Shown here: positions 7,475 through 15,659 of the stretch, in pieces | Layout: every line of letters begins with the position of its first letter | Position numbering within the stretch: position 1 is the first letter of the stretch | Source: Myxococcales bacterium | Lineage (GTDB): Bacteria; Myxococcota_A; UBA9160; SMWR01 | Direction: 5' to 3' | Assembly (NCBI GenBank): GCA_022572485.1 | Contig: JACZVU010000018.1 | Span: 1 to 25,569, forward strand | Length of the DNA stretch: 25,569 nt | Notes under the pieces: model-generated | The model's database searches: none | What the model was told of the DNA's origin: nothing | What the model saw: only the letters and a program-made list of their open reading frames with translations | Made by a program: the position numbers and the translations under genes

Positions 7475-7789
7475 ATGGCATCCGAGTTTTTTGACATCAT
7501 CGCTGAGAGTCTCGAGCAGCACTCATCACTCGATCGGCTCGAAGCGCGGGGCACGCTGCGCATCGCCCTCAAGGCGGGGGGCCTCGACGCAAAGGCCCTG
7601 ACCGCGGAACAGCTGGGCGTCGTTTTCGAACGGCTGCTTCCGGGTGAACTCGCGATGCGCGGCGTCGAGGACGCCGCCGGGGTGTGCGCCGCCGTCATGG
7701 CCTCTGTCAAAGGTTCTGCGGCCGCAGGGGAGACGCCGAATACCTCGGAAAGCGCCTACGACGTCTTCCGTCGCCTCGGAGACGATTGA
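7475..7789 (+). CDS. Small helical protein, unknown function (104 aa)
   Basis: The ATG follows the TAA of the membrane protein gene with no gap (TAAATG), so translation is likely coupled. The product is soluble and mostly helical (FFDIIAESLEQHSSLDRLEARGTLRIALK, DAKALTAEQLGVVFERLLPGEL, AAGVCAAVMASVKG). It ends in a disordered linker and YDVFRRLGDD. The layout resembles small adaptor or regulator proteins, but no known family comes to mind. Its tight linkage to the seven-helix protein suggests a joint function. Confidence 0.7.
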   Translation: MASEFFDIIAESLEQHSSLDRLEARGTLRIALKAGGLDAKALTAEQLGVVFERLLPGELAMRGVEDAAGVCAAVMASVKGSAAAGETPNTSESAYDVFRRLGDD

Positions 7790-7848
7790 ACCTTTCCTGA
7801 GGAGAATCGGGCTCGACCAAATGGCTGCTTGAACGAAGTCACTTCGCG

Positions 7849-7894
7849 GCAAGAGAGGTGTGCGGGGCGGCTGGGCGCCGAGGCGCTCTCTTGC
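7849..7894. terminator. Stem-loop between convergent genes
   Basis: GCAAGAGAG (7849-7857) pairs perfectly with CTCTCTTGC (7886-7894). The GC-rich loop holds an internal GGCGCC palindrome. It lies in the 113-bp gap between the stop of the plus-strand small gene and the stop of the minus-strand M20 gene, where a bidirectional terminator is expected. There is no clear T-run, so Rho-independent activity is uncertain. Confidence 0.4.
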
Positions 7895-7902
7895 GCCGGC
7901 GC

Positions 7903-9222
7903 CTATGCGCCCGCGCTTTCGCGCACTCCAGACCAGCGCATGATCGAGAGCGCGATCGTCTTGGTGAGGTCGACCAGCTGTTCGAGGGTCACGAACTCGT
8001 CAGCCGAATGCGCCGACTCGACATCGGCGCCCAGATTGATCGTCGGGATCTGGGAGTGGTTGATGAGGTGGACGCAGTCCGTCAGGGTACCAAAGCCCAT
8101 CAGTTCGGGCTGGATACCGATGTCGGCCAACGCCTGCAGCGCGATCTGGACGATGGGTTCGTCCTCACTCACCTCAGCTGGATAGATCCACCCCTCGGGC
8201 TCTCCGAGATCGAGTTCGGGGGGGTTTTCGCGAAGCCAGGAATCGTTGTCGGACACGGCATTGAGTTGCTCTTCGATCTCGGCTCGTTTGTCCTTCGTGC
8301 CCGGTACGAACATGCAGTCGAACTCGATCTCGACCTTCTCCGGGAGAGTGACCGACCAATCGCCTCCGTGGATGACCGTTGGAATGATGTGATCCGGAGG
8401 CACGAGCGGGTGCTGCTTGTCGGGCTGGGTGCGCCATTGCTCGGTGGCCTTGGCCATCCCCTCGAGGACGCGCATCGCCTTGGAAATCGCGTTCACCGCG
8501 CCGCCTTTCTTCCAGTGGGGCTGGGGCTGTTCGGCGTGCCCCGCGCGTCCAAGCACGGTTACGCGCCCGCCCATCGATCCGCGTACCGCGGTGCCCACCC
8601 GCATGCTCGTGGGTTCGGGGATGATCGCGGCGTCGGCCGTGTAGCCCCGCTGACAAGCGGCCAGCGTTCCCATACCGGTGGCTTCTTCGTCTGGAACGAT
8701 CTGCGCGAGGATGTCCCCCTCGAGCACAAGGCCCGCGCGCCCGATGAACTCGAGCGCCTTCAACATTGCGGTGATCCCGCCCTTCATGTCGTTGGTTCCG
8801 CGACCGTAGATCTTGCCGTCGACGACTTCGCCCCCGAACGGATCCCGCGTCCAGTTCTCAAGCAAACCCAGCGGAACGACATCGTAGTGGCCGTTGAGGA
8901 TCAGCGATCGGCCTTCGCCAGCGCCTGGAAGTCGCCCCACGAGGATCGGCATGTTGCGCAGGTCACGACTCTTGTCCACACCGGATCCCGGGGGCGCATC
9001 GAGTTTGGCAGCATCGGCCTCCCAGACATCGATTTCCTGGAAACCCAGCTCGGTCAAGGTCTTTTTGATGAGCGCCTGATGGCGGATGAATTCGTCGTGC
9101 TCGACGGGTTCAGAACTCGGCGTGATGGTCTTGAAGGCGAGAAGCTCGCGCAAAAAGTCGATGACCTCTTGGCGGTTCGCGTCGATCAGATCCAGAACCC
9201 TCTGTTCCCGTGCGTCGATCAT
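7903..9222 (-). CDS. M20-family metallohydrolase (ArgE/DapE/carboxypeptidase type)
   Basis: The 439-residue protein has the co-catalytic zinc motifs of the M20 family: LNGHYDVVP (H112, D114), GRGTNDMKGG (D145), PDEEATG (E179/E180), IPEPT (E203) and AHSADEFV (H405). The dimerisation domain lies in between. Such enzymes hydrolyse acyl-amino acids or dipeptides. The start at 9222 is preceded by AAAGGAGC; the frame runs on upstream to 9315 but overlaps the metF end. It is the last gene of the demethylation cluster, 16 bp after metF. I infer that it may cleave an amide in the methylated substrate or in the demethylated product; the substrate cannot be read from sequence. Confidence 0.85.
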   Translation of the reverse strand: MIDAREQRVLDLIDANRQEVIDFLRELLAFKTITPSSEPVEHDEFIRHQALIKKTLTELGFQEIDVWEADAAKLDAPPGSGVDKSRDLRNMPILVGRLPGAGEGRSLILNGHYDVVPLGLLENWTRDPFGGEVVDGKIYGRGTNDMKGGITAMLKALEFIGRAGLVLEGDILAQIVPDEEATGMGTLAACQRGYTADAAIIPEPTSMRVGTAVRGSMGGRVTVLGRAGHAEQPQPHWKKGGAVNAISKAMRVLEGMAKATEQWRTQPDKQHPLVPPDHIIPTVIHGGDWSVTLPEKVEIEFDCMFVPGTKDKRAEIEEQLNAVSDNDSWLRENPPELDLGEPEGWIYPAEVSEDEPIVQIALQALADIGIQPELMGFGTLTDCVHLINHSQIPTINLGADVESAHSADEFVTLEQLVDLTKTIALSIMRWSGVRESAGA

Positions 9223-9238
9223 CGCGAAGCTCCTTTCT

Positions 9239-10288
9239 TCAGCCGTGATTGCGCGTTCCGTCGTTTCCGCCCGGGTGTGTTCGCGCGGTCTGGGATTCGG
9301 GCCGCGCGGAGCCACGCCGACCGGTGCGCCAGCCGTTGGAAGTGGCTCTGCCGGCTGTGCGGGGGCGCGATATCAGCCCCGCTTCTTCGACGATCTCTGC
9401 GACGAGTTCTTCCTGGCGATAGGCCATCAGGTGTACGCCGTGAACGCCTTCCATCTCGCGCACCTGTTGGATGATTTCGATGCAGATTTTCTTTCCTTCC
9501 TCGCGCTTGTGCTGCTTGGGTGTCTTGCGCAGGCGCTCGATGACTGCATCTGGAATGTGTACGCCGGGTACGTTGCTGCGCATGAATTCCGCGGCTCGTT
9601 CCGAACGCAACGGACCGACACCGACTAGGAAGTAGGCTTTCTCGTGCAGGCCGAGGTCGCGCACGCGCTTCATGAAAGCCTCGAGTCGCGGCACGTCGAA
9701 GCAATACTGCGATTGGAAGAAGTCCGCTCCCGCTTCGATCTTCTTGGCCATTCGATGCGGCCGCCAATCGAGCGGGGGAGCAAAGGGATTCGACGCTGCT
9801 CCCAGAAAGAGGCGAGGAGGCACGGTGATTTTGCGGCCGCTCATGTAACAGCCTTCATCGCGCATGGTGCGGATCGTTCGCAGCAGGTGGAGTGAATCGA
9901 GGTCGAAGACGCGCTTGGCCCCGGGCTGGTCGCCCACAGTTACGTCGTCTCCGGTCAGGCAGAGGATACTGTGGACTCCCATCGCGGCTGCGCCGAGCAC
10001 GTCGCCCTGGATCGCGATTCGGTTGCGGTCGCGGCAGGAGACCTGCATGACCGGCGAGTAGCCGGCGTGGGTGAGCAGCGCGCAGATCGCGACACTGGAC
10101 ATATGGCAGTGCGCGCCCGAAGCGTCCGTCGCGTTGATGGCGTCGCAGACCTGGGAGAGAACCAGTGCGGCGTCGAATACGTGGTGCGGATCGGCGCTAT
10201 CCGGTGGATTGAGTTCCGCGGTGACCGCGAACAGGCCCGCGCGCAGGACCTTTTCGAGCCGGCCATCGGATTTGGGGGGCGGCAGCAT
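9239..10288 (-). CDS. metF: Methylenetetrahydrofolate reductase (MetF family)
   Basis: This 349-residue protein is a TIM-barrel MetF: FAVTAELNPPDSAD at the N-terminus, SRDRN/RIAIQGDVLGAAAMGV, ILCLTGDD, and GADFFQSQYCFDVPRLEAFM, the latter matching the 'AdFiqTQ.vFd' region. It interconverts methyl-THF and methylene-THF with FAD. Here the oxidative direction would feed methyl groups from the amine into the C1 pool. The start is three bases after the metV stop, consistent with a MetVF complex. After about residue 300 the protein ends in an Arg/Gly/Thr-rich tail (RTAGRATSNGWRTGRRGSARP…) not usual for MetF and perhaps disordered. Confidence 0.88.
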   Translation of the reverse strand: MLPPPKSDGRLEKVLRAGLFAVTAELNPPDSADPHHVFDAALVLSQVCDAINATDASGAHCHMSSVAICALLTHAGYSPVMQVSCRDRNRIAIQGDVLGAAAMGVHSILCLTGDDVTVGDQPGAKRVFDLDSLHLLRTIRTMRDEGCYMSGRKITVPPRLFLGAASNPFAPPLDWRPHRMAKKIEAGADFFQSQYCFDVPRLEAFMKRVRDLGLHEKAYFLVGVGPLRSERAAEFMRSNVPGVHIPDAVIERLRKTPKQHKREEGKKICIEIIQQVREMEGVHGVHLMAYRQEELVAEIVEEAGLISRPRTAGRATSNGWRTGRRGSARPESQTARTHPGGNDGTRNHG

Positions 10289-10291
10289 CGT

Positions 10292-10780
10292 CTACCCCTC
10301 CGCCGTCGGGGTGTCGCCCCAACCCGCGGTCGAGGCCTTGTCCTTGCCCGTCATCAAATTGACCCACGCCGAGCTTCTCTCGAGCTGGTGATCGACCGGT
10401 GGTTGCAGGATGTGCAATTCGTCTTTGTAGATCGTCATCATCTGGGAGCGCTCGACGGCCTCCACCCAGATACAGCGCATCTCGGGCTTGACTTCGCAAT
10501 GGCCGTTTTCGCGCACGCCTCCACAGGGTCCGTTTCGAAGGTTCTTCGGGCAGGTCATTGGGCAGGTCATGCCTGTCGAGTGGAGAATGCACTGTCCACA
10601 CATCTTGCAATCAAAGATTCGACGCTTCGTGAACTCCTCGGGTGCGTAGAGCCAACGGGTCATGCGCTCTGCGCCGACGATGCGAATTGCGAACTTTAGC
10701 TTTATCGCAACCCAGAGGTTCGCCTTGTAGCCCACTTCGAGCAGGCGCGGATGATTTTGTAGGCGGCGTGCAAGACCCAT
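10292..10780 (-). CDS. metV: MetV-like cysteine-rich partner of MetF
   Basis: The 162-residue protein contains a dense cysteine cluster CKMCGQCILHSTGMTCPMTC and a downstream NGPCGGVRENGHCEV. This is the signature of the MTHFR C-terminal/MetV domain. In acetogens, MetV is a zinc- and cysteine-rich subunit that pairs with MetF. The N-terminal half (LWVAIKLKFAIRIVGAERMTRWL) is amphipathic and could contact a membrane or MetF. It is 59 bp after the corrinoid-activator gene and 3 bp ahead of metF. The last 20 residues are poorly conserved in look. Assignment rests on the motif and the neighbouring metF. Confidence 0.82.
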   Translation of the reverse strand: MGLARRLQNHPRLLEVGYKANLWVAIKLKFAIRIVGAERMTRWLYAPEEFTKRRIFDCKMCGQCILHSTGMTCPMTCPKNLRNGPCGGVRENGHCEVKPEMRCIWVEAVERSQMMTIYKDELHILQPPVDHQLERSSAWVNLMTGKDKASTAGWGDTPTAEG

Positions 10781-10839
10781 CGGTTGGCCCTTTCTCGAAT
10801 CATCAACCTACGCGTGGAATTGAAGTTCACGCGAAGGTA

Positions 10840-12870
10840 TCAGCTGCCGTGACTCCGGCGTCGTCCTCGTCTTCGCCCGCTTTCGGACGACGACGGCTCC
10901 GTCGGCGTCTTGGGGGTCGGAAGGGTCACTTCCTTGGCGAGTTCTGTAAAGGGATCCCTCTCATGGGGAATTGCCATCGCGTGAACGAAGTGGTCTTGAA
11001 ACGCCGGTTCGACTGCAGTCTCGATCTTCTCGATGGTGCGCACCCTGGATTCGATGAGGCCTCGCACGCTCCCATCGAGAAGGGCTGCGACGGCTCCGGT
11101 TCCTGCGGCGTTGCCCGCAGAAGAAACTTCAGAAAGCGCACAGTCGGGGATCATCCCGAGCACCATCGCGTATTTTACGTCGATGTGGCTGCCGAATGCG
11201 CCCGCGAGTCGAATTCGATCGACCCGATCGATGCCGAGGTGATCCATCAAGAGGCGCACACCCGCGTAGAGCGCTCCCTTTGCGAGTTGTATCGCTCTGA
11301 CGTCGTTTTGCGAAACGCTGATCAGTGGCGAACCCTCGTGGAGCACGTAGCGGAACGTGCGCTCGTCTTGAACAACCCGCGAGCTGCGCTCGCGCGATGC
11401 GCCGTCGATGCGGCCGTCCTTGTCGATGACGCCCGCGAGAAAGAGTTCGGCGATGACTTCGATGATGCCGGTCCCACAGATTCCCGTGATCCCGATGCCT
11501 TCGAGCGCTTCGTCGAAACCCGGTTCGTCGGACCAGAGTTCGCAACCAATCACGCGAAAACGGGGCTCGAGAGTTTCGTGATCGACCCGCACGCGTTCGA
11601 TTGCACCCGGCGCCGCGCGTTGCCCACAGGAGATTTGCGCGCCCTCGAAGGCCGGGCCCGTCGGACTCGACGCCGCAAGCAGGCGTTTGCTGTTTCCGAT
11701 CACGATCTCGGCGTTGGTGCCGACATCGACCAGCAACGTCATGACATCCTTTTCCCAGGGAGCCTCGGCGAGCAGCATGGCCGCCGTGTCCGCTCCGACA
11801 TGGCCGGCGATGCACGGGAAGATGTAGGCCCGCGCTCCTGCTGCGACACCGAGGTCGAGCGCCGAAGCCGGTAGGTTCGTCGCCGAAGTCGTGGCCAGCG
11901 CGAAGGGTGCGGTGCCGAGTTCCACTGGGCTGATCCCGAGCAGCAAGTGGTGCATGATTGGATTTCCGACGAGGGTCAACTCGAGCACATCCTCCGGGCT
12001 CACGTTGGCGTCCGCGGTGAGTTTCGCGATCAGCGTATGGAGCGCCTCGCGCACTACGCGGGTCATTTTGACGTCACCGCCCGGATTGAGCATCACGTAC
12101 GACACGCGGCTCATCAGGTCTTCGCCAAAACGAATCTGTGGGTTCATCATGCCAGCACTTCCGATCACCTCGCCGCTGGTGAGGTCACACAGGTGTGCGG
12201 CCAGCGTCGTTGATCCGATGTCGATCGCGACACCCAGCGGACGATCTTTGAATCCCGGCCATACGCCCACGACATCGCGGCGTTCCCGAACCGCGACGGT
12301 CACGTACCAACCGCCCTCGCGAAGGCAAGCCTGAAGGCGCGGTAGCACGTGGGATTCGCAGTGGAGATCTTCGAGTTGCCACTCCGCTCGAAGGGCATCG
12401 AGAAGTCGTTCGAGATCGCCGCTTGGTTTGTCGAGTTTCGGCTCTGCAACCTGCACATAGTGGAGGTGGATGACGGGATCGACGGTTGTATCGTGGCTTT
12501 CGTAATCTTTGCGTACCAGCTGGTGGTGCACTTGGCTGCTCGCGGGTACGTCGATGACCACGTCACCCTGGAGCGTCGCGTGACAGGTCAGTCGAACCCC
12601 CGGCTGCAATGCTTCACGCCGCGAAAAACGCTTCTCCGGTTCCGAGATCGGATTGAGGTGGGATGCGTCGGATCGGATGCCGAACTTCGCAAATTCACCC
12701 TCGGACAGCAGGCATTTGCAGCGCCCGCAGATTCCGCGCCCGCCACAGACCGAGTCGATGTCCACCCCCAGTTCCCGGGCAGCTCCGAGCACGGTGGTGC
12801 CCAGTGGGAACCGACCCCGCTTTCCCGACGGAGTGAATACGACGAGTGCGTCTGTGTTCTTTTCTAGCAA
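10840..12870 (-). CDS. RACo-type corrinoid activation protein (2Fe-2S ferredoxin + ASKHA ATPase, DUF4445)
   Basis: The N-terminal ferredoxin domain has C42-x5-C48-x2-C51 (VCGGRGICGRC) and C96 (LTCHA). A middle region and an actin-like ASKHA domain follow (GVAIDIGSTTLAAHL, LLVDVGTNAEIVIG, GICGTGIIEVIAELF, RLAGAFGSHID). Such proteins reduce the inactive Co(II) form of corrinoid proteins in an ATP-dependent step. I choose a TTG start at 12870 (676 residues), ten bases after GGGGAGGA and 29 bp after the preceding stop. A GTG at 12999 lies inside the methyltransferase gene. The C-terminus ends in an Arg-rich tail (SESGRRRGRRRSHGS), after a Pro/Thr linker. Confidence 0.86.
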   Translation of the reverse strand: MLEKNTDALVVFTPSGKRGRFPLGTTVLGAARELGVDIDSVCGGRGICGRCKCLLSEGEFAKFGIRSDASHLNPISEPEKRFSRREALQPGVRLTCHATLQGDVVIDVPASSQVHHQLVRKDYESHDTTVDPVIHLHYVQVAEPKLDKPSGDLERLLDALRAEWQLEDLHCESHVLPRLQACLREGGWYVTVAVRERRDVVGVWPGFKDRPLGVAIDIGSTTLAAHLCDLTSGEVIGSAGMMNPQIRFGEDLMSRVSYVMLNPGGDVKMTRVVREALHTLIAKLTADANVSPEDVLELTLVGNPIMHHLLLGISPVELGTAPFALATTSATNLPASALDLGVAAGARAYIFPCIAGHVGADTAAMLLAEAPWEKDVMTLLVDVGTNAEIVIGNSKRLLAASSPTGPAFEGAQISCGQRAAPGAIERVRVDHETLEPRFRVIGCELWSDEPGFDEALEGIGITGICGTGIIEVIAELFLAGVIDKDGRIDGASRERSSRVVQDERTFRYVLHEGSPLISVSQNDVRAIQLAKGALYAGVRLLMDHLGIDRVDRIRLAGAFGSHIDVKYAMVLGMIPDCALSEVSSAGNAAGTGAVAALLDGSVRGLIESRVRTIEKIETAVEPAFQDHFVHAMAIPHERDPFTELAKEVTLPTPKTPTEPSSSESGRRRGRRRSHGS

Positions 12871-12899
12871 TCGAGAAACGTCCTCCCCTGAGCGGGGTG

Positions 12900-13766
12900 C
12901 TATGAGACTGCGGTTCGAGCGCGCTGCCCACCGCGGCGTCGACCGACGCCCGCGTCGCCCAGCGGCTGCTCTCGGTACGACGAGATCCAGGCCGCGCACT
13001 CCTTGTCGGTTGCATTGACCACATTGGCTGCGCGAATGCCACTCATCATGTCCGGATGGAGCGGGTTTACGATCGCCGAGGTCAGGCCGGCGCCCGCCGC
13101 CATGGTGACGAAGGTCGTGTTCATCACCGAGCGGTTCGGCAGGCCGAAGCTGATGTTGGACGCACCGCAGGTGCTGTTGACACCGAGTTCGTCGCGCAGC
13201 CGCGCCACGAGCTTCAGCACCTGCTTGCCCGCGGTGCCGATCGCGCCGATCGGCATCGCCAGAGGGTCGACGACGACGTCGCAGCGGGGGATGCCGTGGT
13301 CTTCCGCTCGCTCGACGATCTTCTTGGCGACCTGAAATCGAACGTCGAGATCCTGCGAGATTCCGGTGTCGTCGTTCGAAATCGCGACGACCGCGCAGCC
13401 GTACTTCTTGACCAACGGCAGCACGCTTTCGAGCCGGTCTTCTTCCCCTGTTACAGAATTGAGCAGCGGCTTGCCCTTGTAGACTGCAAGTCCCGCTTCG
13501 AGTGCGGCAACGATCGAGGAATCGATCGCGAGCGGCACATCGGTGATCGACTGCACCAACTCGATGGCCTTGGCGAGAATGGCGGGTTCATCGGCCAGGG
13601 GGATTCCCGCATTCACGTCGAGCATGGATGCTCCGGCCGCGACCTGGGCCAGGGCATCGGCTTCGACTCGGGAGAAGTCACCCGCTTTCATCTCGGCGGC
13701 CAACGCCTTGCGTCCCGTGGGATTGATGCGCTCGCCGATCACGACGAACGGATGGTCCGGGCTCAT
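12900..13766 (-). CDS. Methyltetrahydrofolate:corrinoid methyltransferase (pterin-binding, MtgA/AcsE-like)
   Basis: This is a pterin-binding TIM barrel: VVIGERINPTG at the start, MLDVNAGIP (D50-N52), LAIDSS, LLNSVTGEE, DPLAMPIG and GASNISFGLPNR. It moves a methyl group between the corrinoid protein and THF. Here it would make methyl-THF from methyl-Co(III). The start at 13766 has a near-perfect Shine-Dalgarno (AAGGAGG, five-base spacing). An in-frame ATG at 13808 has a weaker AAGGA and would add 14 residues. The protein ends in a basic tail (GVGRRRGGQRARTAVS) outside the barrel. Confidence 0.88.
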   Translation of the reverse strand: MSPDHPFVVIGERINPTGRKALAAEMKAGDFSRVEADALAQVAAGASMLDVNAGIPLADEPAILAKAIELVQSITDVPLAIDSSIVAALEAGLAVYKGKPLLNSVTGEEDRLESVLPLVKKYGCAVVAISNDDTGISQDLDVRFQVAKKIVERAEDHGIPRCDVVVDPLAMPIGAIGTAGKQVLKLVARLRDELGVNSTCGASNISFGLPNRSVMNTTFVTMAAGAGLTSAIVNPLHPDMMSGIRAANVVNATDKECAAWISSYREQPLGDAGVGRRRGGQRARTAVS

Positions 13767-13820
13767 CACGACCTCCTTGGTCGCGGAGCTGATCACAGTA
13801 CGGGGCATGCCTGGGTTCCT

Positions 13821-14159
13821 TTATTCGTCGGTGTGCGACGCGGGCTTACTCATTTCGTCTTTCTGAAAAATTCCCCCTCGACGCGCTACGGTGTCGAGGA
13901 GCTCCAGCGTCCACTGGGTCTCGAGGCGCGCGACGGTTTCGTCAAGGGTCTTTTCGAGGTCGGCACCGCAGGGTTCGCTTTCGCGTCGCCAGTCGGAGAG
14001 GTAGGCGTCTTCGGATTGCTTGCGCGCGCGCATCGCAGCGCGATCGATCGCTCGCTGAAACCGCGGATGCAGCTCCTTCTTGAAAGCGGTCTTGCGGCCC
14101 CGTCGTGCGATCACTTGAGCCGGGATGTCGCGCCAGTAGACCGTGATCAATTTATTCAA
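13821..14159 (-). CDS. 'Virulence factor' family small protein linked to corrinoid methyl transfer
   Basis: The 112-residue protein begins LITVYWRDIPAQVIARRGR and continues with AFKKELHPRFQRAIDRAAMRA. This is the pattern of a small family usually named 'virulence factor' in databases. I recall the family beside MttB-like methyltransferases and MetF in rhizobia, so the name is misleading. It starts with TTG, and the stop of the DUF1638 gene overlaps this start (TTGA). The C-terminal half is charged and helical with a cysteine (SEPCGADLEKTL). A role in cofactor assembly or as a subunit of the methyl-transfer complex is inferred from context only. Confidence 0.72.
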   Translation of the reverse strand: MNKLITVYWRDIPAQVIARRGRKTAFKKELHPRFQRAIDRAAMRARKQSEDAYLSDWRRESEPCGADLEKTLDETVARLETQWTLELLDTVARRGGIFQKDEMSKPASHTDE

Positions 14160-14791
14160 TGCGATGCCTCCAGTCTTGTTGCTCGATCCGTTTTGATGGA
14201 GAGGCCCTGATGGAGCGAATCCAATCCCGTGAAGCAGGTTTCAAAATCCAGCTCGAGGCGCTCCGCGCACTTGCGCGCCTTGGCGACGAGTTGCGGAGAG
14301 TGGGTCTGGGCGAGATATACGACGCGTCGGTAGTTGCCGAAGTAGGCGGATCGGAGCTCCGGGTGGCGATCGAGTCCCAATCCGCGGATTACGATTGCAT
14401 CGAATTGACGGACCATGTAATCCGTCAAATAGAAAGTTCCGAGCTCTTCTTCGTGGAGTGCCGCGAAGTGCTCGGCGCCCGCGAAGAACTCGTAGCAGTG
14501 CGCGCCCGGAATCCGCTCGATGCCGTACTCGTCGAGCACGGCATCGAGGCGTCCGCTGGTTCCGCAATCCGCATACGCGACGAAGATCTTGTCGTAGCTG
14601 TCCTTGAACTCTTCTAGTTTCGCTCGCACGGCCTCGGGGATTTTCTGCGGCGTGTTGTGGAGTTGGGCAGGCAGACACTGGATCGAAACGTGGTCCCAAC
14701 CGCCGAGGCTTTTGAGCGCCAGCAGTTCCCGAGCCAGTGCGCCACATGCCAGTAGCAGCACGGATCGATCTTGAGCTTTGGCGCTTCCCAT
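14156..14791 (-). CDS. DUF1638 protein of the corrinoid methyltransferase cluster
   Basis: The 211-residue protein starts MGSAKAQDRSVLLLACGALARELLAL and has CLPAQLHNTPQKIPEAVRAKL, FVAYADCGTSGRLD, GAHCYEFFAG and a C-terminal half with FYLTDYMVRQFDAIVIRGLGLDRHP and LAQT. This is the DUF1638 family. Conserved cysteines and histidines (CG, HN, DCGT, HCYEFF) hint at a metal or cofactor site. The start at 14791 lies five bases after the corrinoid-protein stop. A longer frame to 14866 overlaps that gene without support. The family is repeatedly found with corrinoid methyltransferases, but its activity is unknown to me. Confidence 0.8.
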   Translation of the reverse strand: MGSAKAQDRSVLLLACGALARELLALKSLGGWDHVSIQCLPAQLHNTPQKIPEAVRAKLEEFKDSYDKIFVAYADCGTSGRLDAVLDEYGIERIPGAHCYEFFAGAEHFAALHEEELGTFYLTDYMVRQFDAIVIRGLGLDRHPELRSAYFGNYRRVVYLAQTHSPQLVAKARKCAERLELDFETCFTGLDSLHQGLSIKTDRATRLEASH

Positions 14792-14796
14792 GGCTT

Positions 14797-15504
14797 CTAT
14801 GCCGCCTGAACCCGCTGGCTGACGAGCTTCTTCGCTGTCTCCACCGCAGTGGCCGCATCTCGACAATAGGCGTCGGCACCGATCGCCGACGCGAACTCGT
14901 CGTTGAGCGGCGCGCCACCCACCATCACGATGTAGTTGTCGCGAATGCCCTCGCTCTTCAGTGTGTCGATCACGATCTTCATGTAGGGCATCGTGGTGGT
15001 CAGCAACGCCGACATCCCGAGAATGTCCGGCTGGTGGTCCTCGATGGCCGCCATGAACGACTCTACCGAGGTGTTGATCCCCAGGTTGATCACCTCGAAA
15101 CCGGCGCCCTCCATCATCATCCCGACGAGGTTTTTCCCGATGTCGTGGATGTCGCCCTTCACGGTGCCAATCACCATCTTGCCGGTGGGCTTCGCGCCCG
15201 TCTCCGCGAGCAGGGGCTTGAGGATGACCATGCCGGCCTTCATCGCATTGGCGGCCAGAAGCACTTCCGGCACGAACAGGATGCCGTCGCGGAAGTCGAT
15301 GCCAACGATCGTCATTCCGGCGACGAGAGCCTCGTCGAGTGTGCGACTCGCCGACCAGCCACGTCCGAGGAGGATATTCGTTGCCTCTGTGATCTCCTCG
15401 GCGAGGCCGTCGTACAGGTCGTCGTGCATCTGCTTGATGAGCTCATCATCCGGCAGATCGGCAAGCACCACCTCTTCTTCGTTTTCGATCTCTTCGTCGG
15501 ACAT
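14797..15504 (-). CDS. Corrinoid (B12-binding) methyl-carrier protein, MttC/MtgC-like
   Basis: The 235-residue protein has the two usual parts. The helical cap domain covers about residues 20-105 (LYDGLAEEITEATNILLGRGWS, FVPEVLLAANAMKAGM). The Rossmann B12 domain has GTVKGDIHDIGKN (D118-x-H120-x2-G123), MSALLTTTM and VGGAPL. H120 is the lower axial cobalt ligand. It accepts methyl from the MttB-like enzyme and hands it to the THF methyltransferase. AGGAGA precedes the ATG at 15504. The N-terminal 20 residues (MSDEEIENEEEVVLADLPDD) are strikingly acidic. It lies 155 bp after the TetR-Rieske fusion gene. Confidence 0.93.
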   Translation of the reverse strand: MSDEEIENEEEVVLADLPDDELIKQMHDDLYDGLAEEITEATNILLGRGWSASRTLDEALVAGMTIVGIDFRDGILFVPEVLLAANAMKAGMVILKPLLAETGAKPTGKMVIGTVKGDIHDIGKNLVGMMMEGAGFEVINLGINTSVESFMAAIEDHQPDILGMSALLTTTMPYMKIVIDTLKSEGIRDNYIVMVGGAPLNDEFASAIGADAYCRDAATAVETAKKLVSQRVQAA

Positions 15505-15659
15505 GTTCTTCTCCTGACTCGTTTGCTTCAGGCTTGCGGCCGTCGGCTTTTCAATGTCTCCAGTGCCTGCCACCGGGCTCCGTGGCCGTCGACAGAGGGT
15601 GAAAAACCCGTTCGCGGATCAGGGTGTCGGGCTTTGCCGACGCGGCGATCCGCTTTTGA

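Noticed and set aside
7858..9474. Plus-strand ORF of 538 codons opposite the M20 hydrolase
   Set aside because: It is antisense to a gene with all M20 metal motifs; its own sequence is Arg/Asp/Gly-rich without domain signatures, as expected from GC-rich antisense frames.
10642..11874. Plus-strand ORF of 410 codons opposite metV and the RACo-type gene
   Set aside because: It is antisense to clear ferredoxin/ASKHA coding sequence and shows no motif of its own.
13056..14210. Plus-strand ORF of 384 codons opposite the THF methyltransferase
   Set aside because: It is antisense to the pterin-binding motifs and has a composition typical of a shadow frame.
14840..14860. B12-box-like CAGTGGC as part of a cobalamin riboswitch
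   Set aside because: It lies inside the corrinoid-protein coding sequence, with no accompanying riboswitch structure; none was seen in the intergenic gaps of the operon.
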